In this document: positions 7,960 to 16,605 of the stretch, piece after piece
Numbering within the stretch: position 1 is the first letter of the stretch
Layout of the letters: every line of letters starts with the position of its first letter
Assembly: GCF_023223525.1 (NCBI RefSeq)
Contig: NZ_JALPRX010000008.1
Coordinates: forward strand, 62,001 to 126,000
Source of the DNA: Roseomonas acroporae
Lineage (GTDB): Bacteria > Pseudomonadota > Alphaproteobacteria > Acetobacterales > Acetobacteraceae
Length of the DNA: 64,000 nt
Reading direction: 5' to 3'
Notes under the pieces: model-generated
Seen by the model: only the letters and a program-made list of their open reading frames with translations
What the model was told of the DNA's origin: nothing
Database searches by the model: none
Made by a program: the position numbers and the translations under genes

Positions 7960-10287
7960 TCAGAGCGCGAGCACGATCTTCCGCCCGCAGGCGCGGGAGC
8001 AGCAGGCCATCATGCGGTCCTGGCCCGCGCGCTCGGCGGCGCCGAGGACCTTGTCGCGATGATCCACCTCGCCCGCCAGCACCTGCACCTCGCAGGAGCC
8101 GCAGAGGCCTTCCCCGCAGTCGCTCGGCACGTCGATGCCCGCGGCGTGCAGGGTCTGGAGGAGGGTGCGGTCGGCCGGCACCTGGAGGGTGAGGCCGGAA
8201 TCCCGCAGCTCCACCTCGAAGGGCAGCTCCACCGAGGGTTCGAGATGCGTGCCGGCGGCGGCGAAGTGCTCCACGTGCAGGCGGCCGGGATCGGCCGCCA
8301 TGGTCCTCTCCAGCGCCGCCAGCATCCGGTCGGGGCCGCAGGCGTAGACCTGCGCATCCCCCGGCGCGGCGACCACCAGCGCCTGGATGTCGAGCCGCCT
8401 TCCCTCGTCGGCGGGGTAGAGGTGCAGGCGCGCCCCGTGATCGCGCTCCAGCCTCTCCAGCAACGCCATCGCGGGGCGGGCGCGGCCGGCATAGTGGATG
8501 GCGTAGTCCTTGCCGAGGCGCTTCAGCCGGTCCGCCATGGCGATCACCGGCGTGATCCCGATGCCGCCCGCGACCAGCAGGTAGCGCGCCGCGCCCTCGT
8601 CCAGCCGGAAGTGGTTCTTCGGGCCGCGCACGCGGAGGATGTCGCCCTCCCGCACGGCGTCGTGGATGTGGGCCGAGCCTCCGCGCCCCATCGCCTCGCG
8701 CCGGACGGCGATCCGCAGACGCCGCCGGTCCTCCGGGTCGCCGCAGAGGGAGTACTTGCGCTCGTAACCGCCCACGACGACGTCGATATGCGCGCCGGGC
8801 GTCCAGCGCGGCAGGTCGCGCCCGCGCGGGTCCTCCAGCACGAGGCCGAGCACGCCCTCCGCCTCCGGCCGCAGCGCCGCCACGCGGAGGTGCCGCGCGA
8901 CCGCCTCCCTGGCCGGGGCGCCGACCGCGAAGTCGGCGCGGCGGTCCAGGAGCGCGGGGTCGCGGCGCTCGGGGTTGAGGGACGGGTCCCAGCGGACCCG
9001 CAGGTGGTGCGGCCCGCGGAAGGAGGTGTTGGGCAGGTAGTCCAGCACCTGGTCCGGCACCAGCTCCATGTGCGGCAGGCGGCGCGTCAGCTCCTCCAGG
9101 AAGATCCGCATCTCCATGCGGGCGAGGTTCTTGCCCATGCACTGGTGGCTGCCATAGCCGAAGCTGAGGTGCTCCGTCGTGTTGTCGCGGTAGATGTCCA
9201 GCTCGTCCGGGTTCTCGAAGTGCCGGCCGTCATGGTTGGCGGAGGTCATGACGATCAGCAGCTTGCTCCCCTTCGGGATGGCGACGCCGCCGACCTGCAC
9301 GTCCTCCAGCGCCAGGCGGCGCCAGGCGACGATCGAGCCGGAAAGGCGCAGGCACTCCTCGGCGGCGTTGGGGATGAGGGACGGGTCGGCGCAGATCGCG
9401 TCCCAGGCCTCACGGTCACGCAGCAGGATCAGCAGCGCGTTCGCCGTCGCGTTCGCCGTCGTCTCGTGCGCGGCGACGATGCCGGCCATCATCATGGAGT
9501 GGAGATAGGAGTCCGTGATGACCTCCGGCATCTCCTTCTGCCGGCGGATCGCGTACTCCATCCAGCCGTGGCCGGCGGGGTTCGCGCGCATCTTCTCCAG
9601 CACGCGCCCGGCATACTGCCAGAACTTGCCCACGGCCTCGGCGACCTTGAGCTGCTCCTCCGGGCTCGGGCGACCCCAGGTATTGACGGTGTGGGCGATC
9701 GAGTAGGCCCGCAGCGTGTCCATGTCCTCCTCGGGCACGCCGAGGAAGTGGAGCGCGACGGTGAGCGGGATCTCCCACAGCATCTCGTCGACGAGGTCGA
9801 CCTCGCCGCGCCCGACGAAGCGGTCCACGTATTCCCGCGTCAGGCGCCGCACCATCGGCTCGTGATGCGCCAGCTCCGCCGGCAGGAAGGAGTGCAGCAA
9901 GGCGCGGCGGCGCTCCATGTGCGCCGGTTCGTCCTCGTTCACGAGGGTGCGGTTCATCCCGTAGTCGTAGCGGCGCAGGATGGCGTTCGCCGCCTCCGAC
10001 GTCGGCGTGACCTTCTCCAGCGCGATGGCGGGGGAAAAGGCGGCGGCGTTGCGGAAGACGGCCTTCACGTCCTCGTAGCGGGTGACGACCCAGTAGCCGA
10101 GCCGCGGGCTGAAGAAGACCGGCTCCCGCTCGCGCGACCAGCGCAGGGCCTCCGCGGGGTCGAGCTGGTAGGGACCGGAGAAGGCGTCGAAGCCCGCGGC
10201 GTCCGCGGAGACGGGGCAGCCGTTCGGCGCCACGCCATGGAAGGGACAGCCGGAAGCGGCCGGCGCCGACCTGTCCATTCCATCCAT
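7960..10287 (-). CDS. Self-sufficient cytochrome P450 (CYP116B-like) fused to reductase and ferredoxin
   Basis: Class VII fusion monooxygenase of 775 residues; members of this family (P450RhF type) need only NAD(P)H and oxygen. Residues about 1-430 are the P450: I-helix AGIVAAHETTAN (near 269-280), the E-x-x-R helix EECLRL, and the haem loop FGYGSHQCMGK with its cysteine ligand near residue 383. A phthalate-dioxygenase-reductase-like flavin/NAD part follows (RKYSLCGDPED, LLVAGGIGITPVIAMA, YACGPDRM), then a plant-type [2Fe-2S] domain (CGEGLCGSC and a later Cys). The ATG at MDGMDRS is preferred: it follows GGGGGAAG, and the longer frame would enter the AT-rich divergent promoter. Known relatives hydroxylate or O-demethylate aromatics; this substrate is unknown. 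Confidence 0.93.
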   Translation of the reverse strand: MDGMDRSAPAASGCPFHGVAPNGCPVSADAAGFDAFSGPYQLDPAEALRWSREREPVFFSPRLGYWVVTRYEDVKAVFRNAAAFSPAIALEKVTPTSEAANAILRRYDYGMNRTLVNEDEPAHMERRRALLHSFLPAELAHHEPMVRRLTREYVDRFVGRGEVDLVDEMLWEIPLTVALHFLGVPEEDMDTLRAYSIAHTVNTWGRPSPEEQLKVAEAVGKFWQYAGRVLEKMRANPAGHGWMEYAIRRQKEMPEVITDSYLHSMMMAGIVAAHETTANATANALLILLRDREAWDAICADPSLIPNAAEECLRLSGSIVAWRRLALEDVQVGGVAIPKGSKLLIVMTSANHDGRHFENPDELDIYRDNTTEHLSFGYGSHQCMGKNLARMEMRIFLEELTRRLPHMELVPDQVLDYLPNTSFRGPHHLRVRWDPSLNPERRDPALLDRRADFAVGAPAREAVARHLRVAALRPEAEGVLGLVLEDPRGRDLPRWTPGAHIDVVVGGYERKYSLCGDPEDRRRLRIAVRREAMGRGGSAHIHDAVREGDILRVRGPKNHFRLDEGAARYLLVAGGIGITPVIAMADRLKRLGKDYAIHYAGRARPAMALLERLERDHGARLHLYPADEGRRLDIQALVVAAPGDAQVYACGPDRMLAALERTMAADPGRLHVEHFAAAGTHLEPSVELPFEVELRDSGLTLQVPADRTLLQTLHAAGIDVPSDCGEGLCGSCEVQVLAGEVDHRDKVLGAAERAGQDRMMACCSRACGRKIVLAL

Positions 10288-10372
10288 CACGATCTTCCCC
10301 CGTTTACTAATATCGCACATGCTTTATCTTATTCCGCACATTAAGGTTCCGGCACGGGGCTCGTCAACATTG
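10288..10372. promoter_or_regulatory. Divergent promoter region between P450 and IclR genes
   Basis: AT-rich 85-base gap between divergent genes. CGCACAT occurs twice as a direct repeat (10314-10320 and 10335-10341), 21 bp apart, so on one face of the helix, a plausible binding site for the adjacent IclR regulator. Codons here have low G+C third positions, so the region is taken as non-coding. Confidence 0.45.
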
Positions 10373-11101
10373 ATGGAAAAGACCGGCACGCCACGCGGGG
10401 CGGGAAGGGCGGATGGCAGCACCGGCAACACGCTCCAGACCCTGGACCGGGGGCTCCAGGCGCTGGACCTGATCTCCCGTCAACCCGATGGTGTGACCGT
10501 CGCGGTCCTGGCCACGCAGCTGGCGGTGCACCGGGCCATCGCCTACCGGTTGGCGACGACGCTCGAACAGCACGGACTCATCGCCCGCGATGCGTCCGGG
10601 CTGCTGCGCCTCGGGGCCGGCCTGCTCACCCTCGCGGCGCGCTTCGAGCCGCAGCTGCGCGCGCTGTCCCTGCCGCTTCTGCAAACGCTGGCCCGCGGGG
10701 CCGGGGCGGCCGCCTTCGTCTCGGTGGCCCGGGGCGACGAATGCGTGGCCATCGCGGTGGCGGAGCCGGAGGACGGGCTGCTGCGCGTGGCCTACCGGGT
10801 CGGCAGCCGCCATCCCTTGTCGCGCGGGGCGGCCGGGATCGCGATCCTGGCAGGGCGGAAGGCGCGGGCCGAGGATCCGCCCGCCGTCCGCGAGGCGCGC
10901 CTGCGCGGCGTGAGCGTGACGCAGGGCGAGCTGCAACGGGGCGCCATCGGGGTGGCGAGCCCGGTCTCCGGCGCGCCGGGCATCGAGGCGAGCCTCGGGA
11001 TCGTGGCGCTGGAGGACCTGGACGTGGAAGCGGCGACGGGGCGGGTCGTCGAGGCCGCGCGCCGGCTCGAGAGAGCGCTGGCCGGGGAAGCGGGCGGGTA
11101 G
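10373..11101 (+). CDS. IclR family transcriptional regulator
   Basis: DNA-binding regulator of 242 residues. The N-terminal winged helix reads LQTLDRGLQALDLISRQPDGVTVAVLATQLAVHRAIAYR, the usual IclR opening, followed by LEQHGLIARDASGLLRLG. The effector-binding domain follows (LRALSLPLLQTLARGAGAAAFVSVARGDECVA, YRVGSRHPLSRGAAGIAILAG, GVASPVSG). An upstream in-frame ATG is rejected because the 18 intervening codons have few G/C third bases and lie in the promoter. IclR proteins usually bind aromatic or short carboxylic acids. Its divergent position suggests it controls the P450 gene, perhaps through the paired CGCACAT sites. Confidence 0.85.
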   Translation: MEKTGTPRGAGRADGSTGNTLQTLDRGLQALDLISRQPDGVTVAVLATQLAVHRAIAYRLATTLEQHGLIARDASGLLRLGAGLLTLAARFEPQLRALSLPLLQTLARGAGAAAFVSVARGDECVAIAVAEPEDGLLRVAYRVGSRHPLSRGAAGIAILAGRKARAEDPPAVREARLRGVSVTQGELQRGAIGVASPVSGAPGIEASLGIVALEDLDVEAATGRVVEAARRLERALAGEAGG

Positions 11102-11314
11102 GCGGAACTCGCCGCGCGGCTTGCGCCGGCGGGTTGAACGCCCGCGCCGCCTCCCTCGGCCCGCGTCAGGCCGAACGGCCCGCGCAGCACCTCCGCCCCG
11201 GGCGCCGCCGTCACCGCGACGTCGCGCGGCAGCGCCAGGGCGCGGCCAGCCACCCGCCCGAGGCCCGGCGTCGCCGCAAACCGACAGCCTCCGGTTCTGC
11301 CGAGTGGCAGCCGA
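11102..11314. other. Gap between IclR and AraC-type genes
   Basis: About 210 bases between the 3' ends of the convergent iclR- and araC-type genes. No clear gene, no terminator with a T-run. A short minus-strand frame (GRALALPRDVAVTAAPG) looks protein-like and might be a remnant of a lost gene, but it is too short to name. Confidence 0.35.
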
Positions 11315-12292
11315 TTACGTCGCCATCTGCCCGAGCGCGCCGGGATGTTCGCCGGAAGGCGGCTCCGGATCGCGGAGGTTCCGGCTGTGGGGCCTCTCCG
11401 CGCCGCTGGCCCTGCGGTAGGCGGCCGGGCTCATCCCCGCGCGGCTTGTGAAGAAGCGCGAGAAGTACGCCGGATCGTTGAACCCAAGATCGAAGGCGAT
11501 TTTCGACACCGGCAGGGTCGTATAGATCAGGCTGCGCCTGGCTTCGAGCATGAGGCGGTCGTGCAGGATGGCTTGCGGCGCCCTGCTGACGGTCTCCGTG
11601 CAGGCGGCGTGCAGGCGATCGGCGCTGACGCCGAGTTCGGCGGCGAAGCGCGAGACGGGCCAGTTCTCGCGCAGGTGCGCCTCGACCAGCCGGCGGAATT
11701 GCCGGTGGAGGTCCGCCCGCGCCACCGCGGACGGCTCGGTGACGGACCGGATCGAGCGGGTGCGCAGCACGCCGACCAGGAGGAGCTTGACGAGCGCCGC
11801 GACGGCGCTGATGGAGCCCGGAAGGGAACCGAAGACCTCGCGCGCGAGGTTCTCGAAGACGCCCACCAGATCCATGTCGATTTCATGGGGCGACCCCATG
11901 CGCCCGCTGAACACCGCGTCGGCCGCTTCGCGCAGCCGGGCCGGCGCGTGGTCGTGCTCGATGACGGCCGCCAGGAAATCGTCAGTCAGCGACACGACGA
12001 CGCCGTCCGTCCCGGGCTGGAAGGAGAAGGCGTGCACCACGCCGGCGGGGACCCACAACAGCCAAGGCGCCGCGAATTCGTCTCGCTGGGCATCGATCCG
12101 CGAGACGCCGCCGCCCACGGTGACCGCGAGCCCCTGCGACAGGTGGGGGTGGCGGTGGACGCCGATCTCCCAATCATGCAGGGACGCACTCGATCCGATC
12201 CGCTCGGCATGCACGAAGCTCGGGACCGTGGTCTCGGCGAGCTCGCCGTAGAGACCGAAGACGGGGATCGCTCGCTTGCCGCCCACGCGCAT
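11315..12292 (-). CDS. AraC family regulator, PobR-like
   Basis: Transcriptional activator of about 325 residues. The N-terminal cupin-like sensor begins IPVFGLYGELAET and continues SSASLHDWEIGVHRHPHLSQGL, very like PobR, the 4-hydroxybenzoate-responsive activator. The C-terminus has two helix-turn-helix motifs (RFAAELGVSADRLHAAC; PVSKIAFDLGFNDPAYFSRFFTSRAGMSPAAYR). I choose the ATG at MRVGGKR, preceded by AAGGGCGG: the 32 codons before it have a far lower G+C third-base content than any gene here and include the promoter. It is divergent from the vanA-like gene and is the likely activator of that operon, with an aromatic acid as inducer. Confidence 0.85.
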   Translation of the reverse strand: MRVGGKRAIPVFGLYGELAETTVPSFVHAERIGSSASLHDWEIGVHRHPHLSQGLAVTVGGGVSRIDAQRDEFAAPWLLWVPAGVVHAFSFQPGTDGVVVSLTDDFLAAVIEHDHAPARLREAADAVFSGRMGSPHEIDMDLVGVFENLAREVFGSLPGSISAVAALVKLLLVGVLRTRSIRSVTEPSAVARADLHRQFRRLVEAHLRENWPVSRFAAELGVSADRLHAACTETVSRAPQAILHDRLMLEARRSLIYTTLPVSKIAFDLGFNDPAYFSRFFTSRAGMSPAAYRRASGAERPHSRNLRDPEPPSGEHPGALGQMAT

Positions 12293-12611
12293 CGCCGACA
12301 GGCCGCCCTTACCGACGGATGAAATGGTAGTGCCACGGGCCAGATCCGTCCAAGTAATTCCGCTCAAAGTCCATGGGTGCATGGTCACGCCAGGAACGGC
12401 CCCGATGCTAAGACGGCATACGGCATCAGTGGGCAGGCGGAGGCGAAGACAGGCCGCGAGGAGAATCTCCGGCCCCCCTGGAGCGGGTCAGTACAAGTCG
12501 CAAGCCGGTGGGCCGGAGCGTCATGCGCCGCCTCTCCCCGACATCCCTCCGCTGCCGTCCAGGGCGGCGAAAGGGGGCTCGATACTGCGGCGGTTTCATA
12601 AGGAGGAAGAA
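12293..12611. promoter_or_regulatory. Divergent promoter region between AraC-type and Rieske oxygenase genes
   Basis: About 320 bases of locally lower G+C between divergent genes, expected to hold both promoters and the AraC-type operator. I see no clear -10/-35 pair. It ends in AAGGAGGAAGAA, a near-perfect ribosome binding site for the oxygenase gene. Confidence 0.4.
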
Positions 12612-13700
12612 ATGTCCGGAACGAGGTCTTTCCCGCTGAACGCGTGGTACGCCGCGGCGTGGGACTACGAGATCAAGCGCGATCTTACGGCGCGCACGAT
12701 CTGCGACAAGGACGTCGTGCTGTACCGGCGGAACGACGGCCAGGTGGTGGTGCTGGAGGATGCGTGCTGGCATCGGCTGCTGCCGCTCTCGCTCGGTCAC
12801 CTCAAGGGTGACGAGGTGGTCTGCGGCTACCACGGCCTGGTCTTCAACCCGGCCGGCCGCTGTACCTTCATGCCCGCGCAGGAGACGATCAACCCCTCCG
12901 CCTGCGTCCGGGCCTTCCCGGTCGTCGAGAAGTATCGTCTGATCTGGGTCTGGATGGGCGACCCGGCCCTGGCAGACCCGGACAGGGTGCCGGACTTCCA
13001 CTGGAACAGCGACCTGCCCTGGGTCGGCGAGGGCGGCACGTTCTACAAGCTCCAGTGCAATTACCGGCTCGTCATCGACAACCTGATGGACCTGACGCAC
13101 GAGACCTACGTCCACGTGGGGAGCATCGGCGACGAGGCGATCACCCGCAATCCGTTCGAGGTCACCCACACCGACCGCAAGGTGACCGTGGCGCGCTGGA
13201 TGGAGGACATCGAGCCGCCGCCCTTCTGGGCGCGCATGCTCGGCAGGCCCGGCCACGTGGACCGGTGGCAGATCATTCATTTCGAGGCGCCATGCGTCGT
13301 CGCCGGCGATGTCGGTGTGGCGCTGACCGGCACCGGCGCCCGCCAGGGTGACCGCTCCCAGGGGGTGAACGGCTTCTTCCTCGCCGCCATCACCCCGGAG
13401 ACCGCGACGAGCTGCCACTACTTCTGGAACTTCGTCCGCAGCTTCCGCACCGACGACCCGGCCCTGACCAAGTCGCTGAACCTGGCGCACGTGAACAACG
13501 GGCAGGGCGTCTACGACCAGGATCACGACGTGCTGGAGGCGCAGCAGCGGGCGATCAGCAAGAACCCGCGCCAGCCCTTCTACAACCTGAACATCGACGC
13601 CGGCTCGCTGTGGGCCCACCGCCTGATCGACCGCCTCATCGCGGCCGAGCAGAGGGGGCAGACCCCGGCCGGGACTAGCCCAGGGCTGGCGGCCGAATAG
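12612..13700 (+). CDS. Rieske non-haem iron oxygenase, vanillate O-demethylase VanA-like
   Basis: Terminal oxygenase of 362 residues. N-terminal Rieske [2Fe-2S] domain: CWH then CGYHG (Cys-x-His, 16 residues, Cys-x2-His). Catalytic domain: NLMDLTHETYVH supplies the mononuclear iron histidines and the bridging aspartate. The opening FPLNAWYAAAWDYEI and the C-terminal Asp-rich DHDVLEAQQ are typical of VanA and related aromatic demethylases. The start follows AAGGAGG. Next comes its reductase, then an aromatic-acid carrier, consistent with uptake and O-demethylation, or hydroxylation, of a methoxylated benzoate. Vanillate is the best guess, but VanA relatives also act on syringate, dicamba and other compounds. 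Confidence 0.9.
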   Translation: MSGTRSFPLNAWYAAAWDYEIKRDLTARTICDKDVVLYRRNDGQVVVLEDACWHRLLPLSLGHLKGDEVVCGYHGLVFNPAGRCTFMPAQETINPSACVRAFPVVEKYRLIWVWMGDPALADPDRVPDFHWNSDLPWVGEGGTFYKLQCNYRLVIDNLMDLTHETYVHVGSIGDEAITRNPFEVTHTDRKVTVARWMEDIEPPPFWARMLGRPGHVDRWQIIHFEAPCVVAGDVGVALTGTGARQGDRSQGVNGFFLAAITPETATSCHYFWNFVRSFRTDDPALTKSLNLAHVNNGQGVYDQDHDVLEAQQRAISKNPRQPFYNLNIDAGSLWAHRLIDRLIAAEQRGQTPAGTSPGLAAE

Positions 13701-13788
13701 GCGCGGCGCGAACGGCGCGGGGCGGCGGGCGATGGGAGCGCCGCGCCGTCCCGCCCTCGTCGAGGCCTGGACTCCCTGGAAGAAAGCA

Positions 13789-14763
13789 ATGCGCGAGATC
13801 ATCGAGTGGCGGCCGGCCCGGCTGCGGGCGATCCGGGACGTGACGCCTGACATCCGCCTGTTCGAGATAGAGCCGTCCGGAGACTTCGTGGCGCCGACCC
13901 CCGGCAGCAACATCAGCGTCGGCGTGCAGATCGACGGACGGCCGGACGTGCGATCCTACTCCATCGTCGGCCCCTGCGACGACGGCGTCTACCGCATCGC
14001 GGTAAAGCTGCTGCCCGACAGCCGCGGCGGCTCCGCCTACATGCACCGCCTCCAGCCCGGCGCCCGGCTCACCATCTCCGAGCCCGGCAACCACTTCGAG
14101 CTCGCCCGCGGCCGCCCGGAGTACCTGTTGCTGGCCGGCGGCATCGGGATCACGCCGATCTACACCATGGCCCTGGCGCTGGCCGAGAGGCGCGCGAATT
14201 TCCGGCTGCTCTACGCGTGCCGGCAGCGGCAGGACCTCGCCTTCGCGGACGAGCTGCGGGAGCGGATCGGCGACCGGCTGCAGGCCTGCGTCGACGAGGA
14301 GGGCGGCAGCATGGACCTGCCGGCGGAGATCGCGCGGCTGGCGCCCGGCGGGGAATGCTATGTCTGCGGGCCGATCGGCATGCTGGAGGCTGCCAAGCGC
14401 GCCTGGCAGGAGAGCGGCCGGCCCGTGGACGGTCTGCGCTTCGAGACCTTCGGCGCCAGCGGGCGCTACGCCTCGAAGGCCTTCGTCGTGAGGATCCCGC
14501 GGCTTGGCAAGGAGATCGTGGTTGCCCGCAACCAGACCATGCTGGACGCCCTGAAGGCTGCCGGGGTGGACATGATCTGGGACTGCCGGCGCGGCGAGTG
14601 CGGACTGTGCGCGGTGAAGATCCTGGAGGTCGAGGGCACGGTGGACCACCGCGACGTCTTCTTCAGCGACGCGCAGAAAGCCACCGACGCCCATCTCTGC
14701 ACCTGCGTGTCCCGGGTGGTGGGCGGCGGCATCACCGTCGACACCGCGGATCGCGCCGCCTGA
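13789..14763 (+). CDS. VanB-like oxygenase reductase (FMN/[2Fe-2S])
   Basis: Electron-transfer partner of the preceding Rieske oxygenase, 324 residues. Order of domains: flavin-binding barrel (RSYSIVGPCDDGVYRIAVK, RGGSAYMH), NAD-binding Rossmann region (LLLAGGIGITPIYTMA, CYVCGPIGMLEAAK), C-terminal plant-type ferredoxin (DCRRGECGLCAVKIL, then DHRD and CTCVSR). This is the phthalate dioxygenase reductase layout that VanB shares. GGAAGAAAG precedes the ATG at MREIIEW; an upstream in-frame start would add arginine-rich residues and is rejected. It passes electrons from NADH to the Rieske centre. The gap to vanA is 88 bases. Confidence 0.92.
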   Translation: MREIIEWRPARLRAIRDVTPDIRLFEIEPSGDFVAPTPGSNISVGVQIDGRPDVRSYSIVGPCDDGVYRIAVKLLPDSRGGSAYMHRLQPGARLTISEPGNHFELARGRPEYLLLAGGIGITPIYTMALALAERRANFRLLYACRQRQDLAFADELRERIGDRLQACVDEEGGSMDLPAEIARLAPGGECYVCGPIGMLEAAKRAWQESGRPVDGLRFETFGASGRYASKAFVVRIPRLGKEIVVARNQTMLDALKAAGVDMIWDCRRGECGLCAVKILEVEGTVDHRDVFFSDAQKATDAHLCTCVSRVVGGGITVDTADRAA

Positions 14764-14832
14764 CACAACGACGACCCGGCATTGCCGGCCGCTCCGGCAG
14801 CGGAAAGCCTGAGAGCGAAGAGGGAGGAAGGA

Positions 14833-16206
14833 ATGGCGAGCACACGAGACGGCGCGGATCCCAGGGTGGCGATCAGGGAGGGCGACATGACCCCCTTCCA
14901 GGTGACCGTCGTCGCGATCTGTGTCCTGATCTGCGCCCTGGACGGTTTCGACGTGCTGGTGGTGGCCTTCACGGCGGCGGCGATCGCCCGCGACTTCCAC
15001 CTGAGCCCCACCGACCTCGGCATCCTGTTCAGTGCCGGGCTCGCCGGCATGGGCTTCGGCGCTCTGCTGATCGCGCCCCTCGGCGACAAGCTCGGCCGAC
15101 GGACGACCGTGCTGCTGTGCCTGGCGATCCTGTGCGTCGGGATGTTGGGTGCCGCAGCGGCCAGGGACCTGACCGAACTTGCCCTGCTGCGGCTCTTCAC
15201 CGGCCTCGGCATCGGGGGGGTGCTGGCCAACGTGAACATCGTGGTGACGGAGTACGCGTCCAACCGTTGGCGTAACCTGGCGATCTCGCTGATGTCGCTG
15301 GGCTACCCCGTTGGCGCGACGCTCGGGGGCGCCTTCTCGGTCTACCTGATCGCGGCCTATGGCTGGCGCTCGGTCTACGTCTTCGGTGGGTTGGTGGCCT
15401 TGCTGCTCGTCCCGGCGGTCATCGCCTTCATGCCGGAGTCGCTCGACTACCTCATCGCCCGGCAGCCGGCGAACGCGCTGCCGAAAGTCAACCGCGTGCT
15501 GGGCCGGATGGGCCGGCCGGCGCTCGCCAGGCTGCCGGTCCCGCTGCGGTCCGAGGAAGGGCCGAACACCAGCCTGCTCACCATCTTCCGCCCGCCCTAC
15601 GCCACCCGGACCGCGGCGGTATGCGTCGCCTACTTCTGCGTGATGATGACCTGCTACTTCTTCCTGAGCTGGACGCCGAAGGTCCTGACCGAGCAGGGGC
15701 TCAGCATCAGCGGCGGCATCTCGGGGTCGATGCTGATGAACATCGGCGGCGTGGTCGGCTGCCTGCTGTTCGGCTTCTTCGCGCGGGAGATCGGCACCCG
15801 GCGGCTCGCGGCGGCCTTCATGGTGGGGCTGTTCCTGGCCGGAGCGGTGTTCGGCTTCGCCCCGGCCACCACCGCGGCGCTGCTGACCGCCACCCTGCTG
15901 ATCGGCTTCTGCCTTTACGCCTCCATCAACGCCATGTACGCGGTGGTGCCGCCGGTCTTCCCCGCGACGGTGCGGACCACCGGCACCGGGCTGGCGATGA
16001 GCGTCGGCCGCCTGGGCGCCGTCACCGGGCCTGCCCTGGCCGGGGTGCTGATGTCGGCCGGGTGGGAACGGCCGGGCTACTGCCTCGCTCTCGCCGCCCC
16101 GATGCTGCTCGCGGCCTTGAGCCTCCTCTGGGTCCGCAGCTTCGACCTCACCGCCCAGACGGCCGTGGTCGCAGCGGGTTCGAAGGTGTCCGCGGTTGGT
16201 GGGTGA
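14833..16206 (+). CDS. MFS aromatic acid:proton symporter (AAHS family)
   Basis: Twelve-span major facilitator of 457 residues. The first membrane helix holds the DGFD motif diagnostic of aromatic acid/H+ symporters (ICALDGFDVLVVAF), and the loop between helices 2 and 3 has the MFS motif GDKLGRR. Relatives include PcaK, BenK, VanK and MhpT. GGGAGGAAGGA stands just before the ATG. It is the third gene of the vanAB-like group, so it likely imports the substrate or a product such as vanillate or protocatechuate. No ring-cleavage genes occur in the window, so degradation must continue elsewhere. Confidence 0.88.
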   Translation: MASTRDGADPRVAIREGDMTPFQVTVVAICVLICALDGFDVLVVAFTAAAIARDFHLSPTDLGILFSAGLAGMGFGALLIAPLGDKLGRRTTVLLCLAILCVGMLGAAAARDLTELALLRLFTGLGIGGVLANVNIVVTEYASNRWRNLAISLMSLGYPVGATLGGAFSVYLIAAYGWRSVYVFGGLVALLLVPAVIAFMPESLDYLIARQPANALPKVNRVLGRMGRPALARLPVPLRSEEGPNTSLLTIFRPPYATRTAAVCVAYFCVMMTCYFFLSWTPKVLTEQGLSISGGISGSMLMNIGGVVGCLLFGFFAREIGTRRLAAAFMVGLFLAGAVFGFAPATTAALLTATLLIGFCLYASINAMYAVVPPVFPATVRTTGTGLAMSVGRLGAVTGPALAGVLMSAGWERPGYCLALAAPMLLAALSLLWVRSFDLTAQTAVVAAGSKVSAVGG

Positions 16207-16284
16207 GGCGGGCTGAACCGCCCGGCCGCCGGCGACCTCATGCGGCTCGCCATGGGTGGCCTGCGGGGGCTGGCCGCATCGCCT

Positions 16285-16390
16285 AGAGCATTTTCAAGCT
16301 GAGCGTCCTCGCTCAGCGGCTTGGAAAATGCGAAAAATCAAAGGCTAGAGCCGTTCCGGCCTGATACAGTCAGGCTGGATCGGCTCTGGA
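16285..16390. repeat. AGAGCATTTTC-type palindromic repeat, full copy
   Basis: Two nested inverted repeats. The first (16288-16331) pairs GCATTTTC with GAAAATGC and CTGAGCG with CGCTCAG around a TCCT loop. The second (about 16347-16387) pairs AGAGCCG with CGGCTCT and CCTGA with TCAGG. A second copy lies downstream of the tetR-type gene and a partial copy ends ackA. Less G+C-rich than its surroundings. Confidence 0.75.
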
Positions 16391-16453
16391 GCGGATCGCC
16401 GACGGGCGGACACGCCCGGCGGCATGAATCCGCGCCGGGAACAACGAGCTGCG

Positions 16454-16486
16454 GCGAACCGCAGTCCCAACCGGACTGCGGTTCGC
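16454..16486. terminator. Stem-loop between convergent MFS and efflux genes
   Basis: Perfect 13-bp stem (GCGAACCGCAGTC and its complement) with a 7-base loop, between convergent genes. No T-run follows on either strand, so it may be a factor-assisted terminator or an mRNA 3'-end stabiliser. Confidence 0.45.
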
Positions 16487-16605
16487 AGTAGCCTCCCCCG
16501 GCTGCTGCCGGTGCCTGACCCGACCCGCCTCCGTCGCGGCTGCGCTACCGCCTCACCCTGTGGGACCTCGGCGAGATCAAGCCTGCCCACCGTCGCCGCC
16601 GCCCT

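Noticed and set aside
11102..11314. Short minus-strand frame that looks protein-like (GRALALPRDVAVTAAPG)
   Set aside because: Too short to assign, no start with a ribosome binding site, and it overlaps the end of the iclR-type gene.
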